Below are positions 6,437-12,241 of a stretch of 12,241 bases of DNA, in pieces. The DNA is from Thermoleophilia bacterium (GTDB lineage Bacteria > Actinomycetota > Thermoleophilia > Miltoncostaeales > Miltoncostaeaceae). Each line of letters begins with the position of its first letter. Position 1 is the first letter of the stretch. Location of the stretch: the NCBI GenBank assembly GCA_029861485.1, contig JAOTZF010000019.1:1-12241 (forward strand). Direction: 5' to 3'. The notes under the pieces are model-generated. The model was given only the letters and a program-made list of their open reading frames with translations. It did no database searches and was not told where the DNA came from. The position numbers and the translations under genes were made by a program.

Positions 6437-6796
6437 CTGACCGACGTCATCGCGGCCGCGGCGGCGTCGAAGAAGGCCCAAGACATCGTCATCATCGACA
6501 TGCGGGGCCTCGTGACGTACACCGACTACCTGGTGGTCACCAGCGGCCGGACCCCCCGACAGACCCAGGCAATCGCCGCGGAGGTCCGTCAACGGCTGAA
6601 AGACGATCACGGGCTGCTTCCCCACCGCGTCGAGGGCGAGCGCGAGGGAGAGTGGATTCTGCTCGACCTGCTGGACGTGGTCTTCCACTGCTTCACCCCG
6701 GAAGCACGCGAGTTCTATCGCCTGGAGCGCCTCTGGCGCGAGGCACCCCAACGTGTCTATGAGCCCCCCGCGGAGGCGGCCGAGGCCGCGCGCTGA
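6437..6796 (+). CDS. rsfS: Ribosomal silencing factor RsfS (Iojap family)
   Basis: RsfS binds ribosomal protein uL14 and blocks joining of the 30S and 50S subunits, lowering translation in starvation. The visible family pattern runs from the helix VIAAAAASKKAQDIVIID through TYTDYLVVTSG, RQTQAIAAEV and EGEREGEWILLDLLDVVFHCF to the FYRLERLW end. From CTG 6437 the product is 119 residues, within the usual 105-135. No ATG, GTG or TTG occurs in frame between the nadD stop and ATG 6500, and that ATG would delete the first helix and strand of the domain. CTG 6437 is the only near-cognate start just before the domain. The purine-rich GGAAAGGA at 6408-6415 is rather far from it, so the exact start is open. 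nadD-rsfS adjacency is standard in bacteria. Confidence 0.9.
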   Translation: MTDVIAAAAASKKAQDIVIIDMRGLVTYTDYLVVTSGRTPRQTQAIAAEVRQRLKDDHGLLPHRVEGEREGEWILLDLLDVVFHCFTPEAREFYRLERLWREAPQRVYEPPAEAAEAAR

Positions 6797-6811
6797 CCGC
6801 ATGGAGGACGC

Positions 6812-7558
6812 ATGCTGAACGAGACGCAAGAGAAGCTCTGCGAGCAGAGCACGACCGACTACTCCGACCTGAGCGCGCTCTTCCTCAACTGCACGCTGAA
6901 ACGCTCGCCGGAGCTCTCGCACACCCAAGGCCTGATGGACATCTCCAACGCGATCCTCGAGGCCAACGGGGTGGCCACCGAGACGATCCGGCCCATCGAC
7001 CACGACATCGCAACCGGCGTGTGGCCCGATATGACCGAGCACGGCTGGGACACGGATGATTGGCCCGCGATCTTCGAGAAGGTCATGGCTGCCGACATCC
7101 TCATCCTGGGCACGCCGATCTGGCTCGGTGAGAAGTCGTCGGTCTGCACGGCGGTCATCGAACGCCTCTACGGCAACTCGCATCTGCTGAACGACGAGGG
7201 CCAATGGGCCTACTACGGGCGCGTGGGCGGCTGTCTGATTACCGGCAACGAGGATGGCGCCAAGCACTGCGCGATGAACATCCTCTATTCGCTGCAGCAC
7301 CTTGGCTATGTGATCCCGCCTCAGGCGGACGCGGGGTGGCTGGGCGAGGCCGGCCCCGGCCCGTCCTACCTCGACGAGGGCTCGGGCGGTCCGCAGAACG
7401 ACTTCACCAACCGGAACACCACCTTCATGACCTGGAATCTGCTGCACCTGGGGCGGATGCTGAAGGACGCCGGCGGCATTCCCGCCCACGGCAACCAGGC
7501 GGCCGCATGGGATGCGGGCTGCCGCTTCGACTTCCCGAACCCCGAACACCGAGCCTAG
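6812..7558 (+). CDS. Flavodoxin-fold NAD(P)H-dependent oxidoreductase
   Basis: This 248-residue protein looks like a member of the NADPH-dependent FMN reductase / flavodoxin superfamily. These cytoplasmic flavoproteins reduce FMN, quinones or other small acceptors. After about 20 N-terminal residues, the first strand ALFLNCTLKRSPELSHT (22-38) is the phosphate-binding loop that holds the FMN phosphate. LILGTPIWLGEKSS (97-110) matches the second FMN-contacting loop with the TPIW motif, and ITGNEDGAKH (143-152) matches the third. The C-terminal 70 residues are rich in Gly, Asn and Trp and less typical. The substrate cannot be told from sequence. The ATG has GGAGGA at 6803-6808 only 3 bases upstream, tighter than usual. 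It lies 15 bases after rsfS and 10 before the DksA-like gene, so it is probably in the same operon. Confidence 0.8.
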   Translation: MLNETQEKLCEQSTTDYSDLSALFLNCTLKRSPELSHTQGLMDISNAILEANGVATETIRPIDHDIATGVWPDMTEHGWDTDDWPAIFEKVMAADILILGTPIWLGEKSSVCTAVIERLYGNSHLLNDEGQWAYYGRVGGCLITGNEDGAKHCAMNILYSLQHLGYVIPPQADAGWLGEAGPGPSYLDEGSGGPQNDFTNRNTTFMTWNLLHLGRMLKDAGGIPAHGNQAAAWDAGCRFDFPNPEHRA

Positions 7559-7568
7559 AGGGCTGACG

Positions 7569-7922
7569 ATGGACGACGAGGAAGCGCGGCAGCTGCTGGC
7601 CGCCGAGCGCGAGCGCATCGAGCAGGAGCTCGAACAACTGCACGCCGCGGTGACCCGCGCGGCCGAGCGCGGGGCCGAGCCCCAGGATTCGGCCGACCAC
7701 GCGCGGATCAACTACGGCCAGGCCCAGGACCTTGCGCGCATCGAACTTCACGAGCGGGAGCTCGAGGCGGTGGAGCGCGCCGAAAAGCGGATCGAGGACG
7801 GCACGTACGGCCTCAGCGTGGAGAGCGGCGTGCCGATCAGCGAGGGCCGGTTGCGACGGCTACCGACCGCCGAGCGCACCACGGAAGAGCAGACGGCGTT
7901 CGAGCGGCGCGGAGGGGCCTAG
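7569..7922 (+). CDS. DksA/TraR-like protein without zinc-finger cysteines
   Basis: DksA-family proteins insert a coiled coil into the RNA polymerase secondary channel and tune transcription initiation. This 117-residue protein has a long acidic, charged N-terminal helix (about 4-35), a loop, and a returning helix (about 47-76). The loop holds D40-S-A-D43-H-A45, matching the functional DxxDxA tip motif of E. coli DksA. RIEDGTYGLSVESGVPIS (75-92) followed by RLRRLPTAE matches the globular domain. All four positions of the CxxC...CxxC zinc site lack cysteine, and the whole protein has none. Cys-poor DksA paralogues exist in other bacteria and can work without zinc, so function is plausible. ATG 7569 has AGAGGG 7 bases upstream; an earlier in-frame ATG at 7512 lies inside the previous gene. 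The stop overlaps the opposing peptidase stop. Confidence 0.82.
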   Translation: MDDEEARQLLAAERERIEQELEQLHAAVTRAAERGAEPQDSADHARINYGQAQDLARIELHERELEAVERAEKRIEDGTYGLSVESGVPISEGRLRRLPTAERTTEEQTAFERRGGA

Positions 7923-9892
7923 CCGCCGCCAGGGGCATCCGGAGGAACGACCGGCGGCGGCGCGGCGCGCAGCTCCAGCACCGCTCGCACCGCCGCCGCC
8001 GCGTCGATGCGGCCGTGTCCGAACCACTGGCTTCTTACGGCGGGCTCGCCGGACTCGGTGACGGGATTCCCGTCTGAGTCCAGCCATCGCCCAACCTCAT
8101 CGTCGGTATCGAGTGCGATCCTCACCGCGGTGTTGCGCAGCAGCTCGCGCAGCTCGTCAATGGAGAGCTCCGGGTTGGCAGACAGCACCAGCGCGGCGAC
8201 CCCTGCCGCGAGCGGAGTGGCCGACGATGTGCCGCCGAAGTCGCTTCGGTAGCCCCGCTCGCCGGTGGCGAGGGGCTCGCCTAGGGGATGCTCGCGGCGC
8301 AAAGCGGGCCTGATGGTGATCGTGCCCGCGCCTGCGTCGACCTCGTCGATGGTGCTCACCTCCGCCCCGGGCGCACCTGGCGAGCCGATCATGACGTTCG
8401 CGCCCTCGTGGAACCCGTCAGCGGAGTCCACCCCCAGCGAGCGGGCTCCGGCCGCAGCGGTCTCTGTCAGGTCGGTCTGCGCGGCAGGGGCGCCGATGAG
8501 ATCGCCTCTGCCGGGCAGATGGCAGGTCCACGTCGCGTACGATCGAGGAGGGTCGTGGCGCATCGGGCGGCCGTCATTACTCGGCGCGCACAAATCCACT
8601 GGCCCCCAGCCGCTATAGCGCGCCCGGATCTCGGTCTGCCCGTCGTCGTCCAGGCTCGAGGCTCCCATCCCGAAGGTGTCCGGGTGGGCGGCCCAGGGCC
8701 GGTAACTGGTGAACTCGTTGCCCGCGTTGCCGGCCGAGAAGAACATCGGGCAGCCCTTGCCGGCGCGGCCCTCCCGCGCGATGAACGCGAGCGTGTCGCT
8801 GGCGAGCTGCGAGATCGGGGCTCCCGCTCCGAACCCGATGCTAGTGCTGAAGACGTCGGCGCCGCGCTCCAGCGGCTCGGGAAAGCCGGCGCGATCGCTC
8901 TCGGGATCGAAGCCGGCGGCCCAGAGGTACATGTCGAGCTGATCCACCTCGTTGCGCGGGAAGATCAGGCCGATAATGCGGCAGTTGGGTGCCGCGCCCA
9001 CCACCCCCTGCTGCGGCTGATCGCCGTCCGCCAGGCTGGAGTGGGCCGTCGCGATCCCGGCCACGCCGACGCCGTGATCGCCTTGGGCTGCATCGTTGTC
9101 GGCGCGCGTCGCATGGAAGTCGTGGAGCGCCACCACCTTGTCGCCACCGTCGGAGAGGGGGCCGCGGAAGTCCGGGTGGACGGGGACCCCATCCTCGGAT
9201 TTCACGCCCTGGTCGACGATGGCGATTACGATGTTCGGGTCGCCAAAGGGGTGCACCCCCGCATCGTCGAGCGCCTGCCAGCCGCCCTCCACCCCCACGA
9301 GCTGGCGATCCCACTCGCCAGGCCAGAGATAGGCCGCCGGTACGATTGCGTCCATCTGGCTGGTGGTTACGAGGCTGGGCTCGCACCACTCGACGTCCGG
9401 CTCGGCGGCGAGGGCCTCGGTGCGATCGAGCAGCTCGTACGTTGCCGGGGCTCGGGAGCGCAGCACGTAGCCGTTGGGCGATTGGAGGAGGCGTCGCCGC
9501 ACCTCGAAGCCGTGTCGGCCCGCGATGGCCTCGGCGTCCGCACCGGCTGAGGCCAGCCGCACGACGACCTGACGCGTCAGGAACGACACGAGATCGTCCT
9601 CCAGCTGGAGCACCGCGCCCGCCGACTCGACGTGCTCAAGTCGCTCCAGCGCCTCGATGGTCTTTGACGGATCGACGGCAGCGGCCCCGCGGAGCGGGGC
9701 CGTAAGGCCGAAGACCCTCACCCCCTGGGCGCGGACCTCCTCGCCGACGGATACCGGTTCCGCCTCGATCGCCGCGTATGGGTCGGCGGCACCGAGGAAC
9801 TCTTCCGGCTCTTCGACGGTGCTGACCCCAACGAGCCCGGGGGCGGGCTCGAATGGAACCCGTTGCTTCCCGCGGAAGAAGTAGCGAGTCAT
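7919..9892 (-). CDS. S8 (subtilisin-family) serine peptidase with an inserted domain
   Basis: This 657-residue protein is a probable subtilisin-type endopeptidase. Residues 1-100 are a family-specific N-terminal region beginning MTRYFFRGKQRVPFEP. Residues 105-178 resemble an I9-like inhibitory prodomain (VVVRLASAGAD...EPDVEWCEPSLV). The catalytic domain follows from about 215: D227 in IAIVDQGV, H273 in DHGVGVAGIA, oxyanion N389 in FFSAGNAGNE and S556 in GGTSSATP, so the triad is intact. Between the oxyanion Asn and the Ser, residues about 470-545 form an extra beta-rich module (GARSLGVDS, GFHEGANVMIG, GTITIRPAL), unusual at that place. The C-terminus is a Pro/Gly tail. No signal peptide or membrane segment is seen, so export, if any, is by another route. 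ATG is preceded by GAAAGGGG and lies 20 bases after the tyrosinase gene, suggesting cotranscription. Substrate unknown. Confidence 0.93.
   Translation of the reverse strand: MTRYFFRGKQRVPFEPAPGLVGVSTVEEPEEFLGAADPYAAIEAEPVSVGEEVRAQGVRVFGLTAPLRGAAAVDPSKTIEALERLEHVESAGAVLQLEDDLVSFLTRQVVVRLASAGADAEAIAGRHGFEVRRRLLQSPNGYVLRSRAPATYELLDRTEALAAEPDVEWCEPSLVTTSQMDAIVPAAYLWPGEWDRQLVGVEGGWQALDDAGVHPFGDPNIVIAIVDQGVKSEDGVPVHPDFRGPLSDGGDKVVALHDFHATRADNDAAQGDHGVGVAGIATAHSSLADGDQPQQGVVGAAPNCRIIGLIFPRNEVDQLDMYLWAAGFDPESDRAGFPEPLERGADVFSTSIGFGAGAPISQLASDTLAFIAREGRAGKGCPMFFSAGNAGNEFTSYRPWAAHPDTFGMGASSLDDDGQTEIRARYSGWGPVDLCAPSNDGRPMRHDPPRSYATWTCHLPGRGDLIGAPAAQTDLTETAAAGARSLGVDSADGFHEGANVMIGSPGAPGAEVSTIDEVDAGAGTITIRPALRREHPLGEPLATGERGYRSDFGGTSSATPLAAGVAALVLSANPELSIDELRELLRNTAVRIALDTDDEVGRWLDSDGNPVTESGEPAVRSQWFGHGRIDAAAAVRAVLELRAAPPPVVPPDAPGGG
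9682..9702. repeat. 9-bp perfect hairpin inside the S8 peptidase gene
   Basis: CGGCCCCGC (9682-9690) and GCGGGGCCG (9694-9702) form a perfect inverted repeat with the 3-base spacer GGA. It falls in codons for the linker T-A-P-L-R-G-A-A-A, about 190-210 bases into the gene. No T-tract is present. It may be a chance product of GC-rich codons. Confidence 0.5.
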
Positions 9893-9912
9893 GGTTCACC
9901 CCTTTCCTGCCG

Positions 9913-11406
9913 TTAGGCCACAGGCGGCTTGAGCCGGATCTCCAGCGGCTCGTCGCCGCGCAGCGCGTCTGCCTGGGACAGACCGTCCACTCGGCTGAGC
10001 TGGATGCTGTAGTCGCCGCTGCCGTTCGGGTTGTAGTGGCGAACGCGGGCGAGATAGCTACCGGGCGCGAGGTCACGCTGGATCAGCGACAGCAGCCCGG
10101 GGCCGCCATCGTCGTTGATCTCGATCAGGCGCGCGTCGTCGTTGGGCCCGAAGAGGCTCAGCACGGTGTCGATGGAGCCGTCGGTCTCTAGGCGGTAGAT
10201 GCCGGCATCGGCGATCACGATGCGGTAGCCCTCGCTCTCGGCGACCTGGTCGATGGTGCTCTGGATGGGCGCGTCTCCCGGGGTCAGGAGCGGGAAGGGA
10301 TCGGTGTCGAGATCGTCGACCTCGATCAGGTACGGCCCCGTTCCGCCGTCATTCCAATAGCGCACCTCGACGAAGTACACCCCTGCCGAGAGGCTCGTCT
10401 CGATGCGGGAGTTGCGTCCCTCTCCACTGTCGTCGTCCTGCATGAAGATCGCGTCCGGATCGTTGGGTCCGGCAAGCGTGATGAGCACGTCGGTGCTGCC
10501 GGAGGTTTCGATGACGAAGTCGCCCGGCGCCGCCGCCTGGAATCGGTACGGATCGCGCTGGCCCGGCGCTGAGATGTCCCCGGGGACGGGAGGGCCGCCG
10601 ACGACGATCTCCAGCGGATCGCCACCTGGGTCGACCGCAGGGTCATCGTCATACTCGTAGCCCAGGCTGCGGTGGTCGATGAGGTCTGCAGGGGTCACAT
10701 CGCCCCACGTCGGCATCGCATCGTCGATGTTGAAGCCATTTGGGTCACCGCTCAGCGGGAGGTAGGGCTCCTGATCCGGATGCTGGTCCATCCAGCGCGC
10801 CCAAAGGCGATCGATGTTGCAGTGATGCAAATAGAAGACCGGGTCGTTCGGTGAGGTCATCAGCGCCATGTCGCCGCCCACCCAGACGTGGCCCGGATTG
10901 TGAATCTGGGTCTCCAAGCTGAGGCTGAAGCTGCTGGGGCCGCCCCTGTAGGGGGTCCGGGACAACACCGCCAGGATCAGCGACTCGCGCGGCAGCTGAG
11001 CGCCAAAAAAGGATCGCCGGAGCGCCGGGCCCGTAACACTGTGAACAAGGGTCCATTGGCCGTTGGCAAATGCAAATGGGCCGGAGCTCACGACTCCACC
11101 GCTGGTGCTCTGGCCGAGGAAGTCGTCGGTCCAGGGTGATTCGCCGGGCGCGCGTCCGGTCAGCATGTCCCAGTAGGGGATGGTCACGTCCGGGTCCACG
11201 CTCTGCAGCGCCTCTTCCATCCGCCGCAGTAGCTCGCGATGCCACGGGAGGAAGATTGGGGAGTTGTGGAAGCGCATCGCGTCAGGCTGCTGATGGGCAT
11301 CCACCATCTGATCCCAGAAGCCGTTGGCCTTTACCTGAAGGCAGGCCTGGACGAAGGCATCTCTCTCGTCGGCCGTGAGGTCGGCCTGATTCTTTCGCAC
11401 TCCCAT
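9913..11406 (-). CDS. Tyrosinase (type 3 copper oxidase) with two C-terminal PPC domains
   Basis: Tyrosinases use a dinuclear copper centre and O2 to hydroxylate monophenols and oxidise o-diphenols to quinones. The 497-residue protein has its copper domain at about 10-245. CuA ligands H38, H47 and H56 are in the HNSPIFLPWHRELL region. CuB ligands are H169 and H173 in HNPGH and a third in the H194-H195 pair of NDPVFYLHHCNIDRLW. E165 and N170 sit where the waterkeeper Glu and activating Asn of monophenolase-type enzymes are found. Two tandem PPC (bacterial pre-peptidase C-terminal) beta-sandwich domains follow at about 283-363 and 387-473. These are normally appended to secreted peptidases, so the pairing is unusual. 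No Tat or Sec signal and no MelC1-type caddie gene are visible. ATG has AGAGG about 6 bases upstream. The S8 gene follows after 20 bases. Physiological substrate unknown. Confidence 0.93.
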   Translation of the reverse strand: MGVRKNQADLTADERDAFVQACLQVKANGFWDQMVDAHQQPDAMRFHNSPIFLPWHRELLRRMEEALQSVDPDVTIPYWDMLTGRAPGESPWTDDFLGQSTSGGVVSSGPFAFANGQWTLVHSVTGPALRRSFFGAQLPRESLILAVLSRTPYRGGPSSFSLSLETQIHNPGHVWVGGDMALMTSPNDPVFYLHHCNIDRLWARWMDQHPDQEPYLPLSGDPNGFNIDDAMPTWGDVTPADLIDHRSLGYEYDDDPAVDPGGDPLEIVVGGPPVPGDISAPGQRDPYRFQAAAPGDFVIETSGSTDVLITLAGPNDPDAIFMQDDDSGEGRNSRIETSLSAGVYFVEVRYWNDGGTGPYLIEVDDLDTDPFPLLTPGDAPIQSTIDQVAESEGYRIVIADAGIYRLETDGSIDTVLSLFGPNDDARLIEINDDGGPGLLSLIQRDLAPGSYLARVRHYNPNGSGDYSIQLSRVDGLSQADALRGDEPLEIRLKPPVA

Positions 11407-11638
11407 TGGGGGCCTCTTTCGCTCGGGGGTCTCAGCGCCGTTTTAGTTCCGTGGCGCGGCCACGTCATGGCCCGTGCGCGGGAACTGGCGATATCGGCGA
11501 AAGACCCTCGTGGGAGGGTGAAGACCAATCAACGTCGGCGGTTCTTGAGGTTTTCGCCGACTAGGCCGCGTATCGCTGGCGAAGAGAGGGTCGGTGGGGC
11601 GAACTGGCACCATCCCCCTCCAGAACCAAGGAGCCCTT
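11407..11638. promoter_or_regulatory. Divergent intergenic region with nested inverted repeats
   Basis: This 232-base spacer between the divergently read tyrosinase and second peptidase genes must hold both sets of expression signals. It contains CGTGGC-GCG-GCCACG (11450-11464) and AGTTCC...GGAACT (11445-11450 with 11481-11486). It also holds the 8-bp palindrome CGATATCG (11489-11496) and the hairpin ACCCTC-GTGG-GAGGGT (11504-11519). A 9-bp inverted repeat, TCGGCGAAA (11494-11502) with TTTCGCCGA (11552-11560), encloses that hairpin. I see no confident -35/-10 pair on either strand, so promoter positions are not called. Binding of a regulator or an RNA structure in a leader are both possible. 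Confidence 0.45.
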
Positions 11639-12241
11639 ATGCGACCGTTTCGCGGTTACACCCCACCACCCGGCGTCGAGCTTCCTGCGCGCATCTTTGC
11701 CCAGGCCTCCCCCCTTTCACGCGGAGGCGCTTCGCTCTTTGACCACTCAGGAAGCGTGGACTGCCACTGCGTCGACGAGTTCTGCAGCGACGAGCGCGTG
11801 GTCGACCGTGCGGCACAGCGGCTGCTCGATGCTGGTTTCGAGGTGCTCTACCGCTCGGAGGGCACCATCAACATCGCTGCGCCGGCGCAGGCGTTCGAGC
11901 GAGCCTTCGGTTGCCAGCTGCTGCCGGTGCAGCGTGAGGTCGTCAAGGGTGGTGGCCTTCGGGATGTGGCCGAGTTCATCGACGTCGACGGAAGCGACCT
12001 GCCCGGACTCATACCGACCGAGGAAACGGACTTCGCCGACGTGCTGGAGGGGGTGGCGATCGAGGAGCCCGCATACCCCCTAAACGCGACGGCCGCCCCA
12101 CCGGAGCCGAGCCATCCGTACCACTATCTGACAGTGCCGGGCGATCTCTCGCGCCTGTTGAACGCGGATGAGGCGCTGGCAAACGGCGCGAGCGGCGCCG
12201 GGGTGAGAGTGGTCATGATCGATACCGGCTGGCAGGACCAC
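11639..12241 (+). CDS. S8-type serine peptidase with pro-kumamolisin-like N-terminus, 5' part only
   Basis: The gene runs off the window end; 201 codons are visible. ATG 11639 has AAGGAG (11628-11633) 5 bases upstream, a strong ribosome binding site. Residues about 52-100 (VVDRAAQRLLDAGFEVLY, INIAAPAQAFERAFG) resemble the ferredoxin-like propeptide of kumamolisin/sedolisin (S53) peptidases. Residues 186-200 (GAGVRVVMIDTGW) match the start of an S8 catalytic domain, with D195 the catalytic Asp of the DTG motif. His and Ser lie beyond the window. A C-x-C-x4-C cluster (C42, C44, C49) precedes the propeptide-like segment and is unusual. No signal peptide is visible. It is divergent from the tyrosinase-peptidase pair and probably related to it functionally. 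S8 class is likely; the full architecture is unknown. Confidence 0.82.
   Translation, partial: MRPFRGYTPPPGVELPARIFAQASPLSRGGASLFDHSGSVDCHCVDEFCSDERVVDRAAQRLLDAGFEVLYRSEGTINIAAPAQAFERAFGCQLLPVQREVVKGGGLRDVAEFIDVDGSDLPGLIPTEETDFADVLEGVAIEEPAYPLNATAAPPEPSHPYHYLTVPGDLSRLLNADEALANGASGAGVRVVMIDTGWQDH

Noticed and set aside
6134..7711. 525-codon - strand frame across nadD, rsfS and the flavodoxin-fold gene
   Set aside because: It shadows three genes with clear family motifs and has no motif of its own.
8288..9550. 420-codon + strand frame antisense to the S8 peptidase
   Set aside because: The opposite strand carries an intact catalytic triad in the right order; this frame shows no conserved motif.
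11407..11638. Small RNA gene, attachment site or mobile-element end in the divergent spacer
   Set aside because: There is no terminator-like T-tract, no terminal repeat pair with a transposase or integrase nearby, and no tRNA.
11697..12083. 128-codon frame near the window end
   Set aside because: It is a shifted frame inside the second peptidase gene, which starts at ATG 11639 with a strong ribosome binding site and runs open to the window end.

Overview
This is a high-GC, gene-dense bacterial window that looks like a chromosome of the Actinomycetota, possibly a deep-branching class such as Thermoleophilia. The placement rests on the rne-rplU-rpmA-obg-proB-proA-nadD-rsfS order, the GC-rich codon use, frequent GTG starts, a possible leaderless promoter, and the RNase E/G and Obg sequences. 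The class-level placement is a guess.

Positions 1-7922 are a housekeeping block on the + strand. It opens with the 3' end of a DUF697-like membrane protein gene. A compact RNase E/G follows, apparently starting at CTG and overlapping the previous stop codon. Next come ribosomal proteins L21 and L27, an Obg-type GTPase, the first two proline-biosynthesis enzymes (ProB, ProA), NadD (NAD synthesis) and RsfS (ribosomal silencing factor). The block ends with a flavodoxin-fold oxidoreductase and a small DksA/TraR-like protein. Spacing is tight throughout, with 4-base overlaps or gaps mostly under 25 bases. Candidate internal promoters lie before rplU, proA and rsfS. Several genes deviate from their families. 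The Obg G domain has lost the NKxD guanine-specificity motif and any C-terminal domain. The DksA-like protein has no zinc-finger cysteines but keeps the DxxDxA tip. RNase E/G, nadD and rsfS have no ATG/GTG/TTG where homologues begin.

The block meets an accessory region tail to tail at position 7919, where the two opposing stop codons share one CTAG. On the - strand, a two-gene unit encodes a tyrosinase carrying two C-terminal PPC domains, followed 20 bases later by a large subtilisin-family (S8) peptidase. Neither has a recognisable Sec/Tat signal peptide, and no tyrosinase caddie protein is visible. Diverging from the tyrosinase across a 232-base spacer rich in inverted repeats is a second peptidase, cut off by the window end. 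Its N-terminal half resembles a pro-kumamolisin propeptide, and it then enters an S8-type catalytic domain. The tyrosinase plus two peptidases is the best candidate for an undescribed system here. One possibility is a copper oxidase whose C-terminal PPC domains are removed by a co-encoded peptidase, but this is inference. No RNA genes, CRISPR arrays or insertion sequences were seen.
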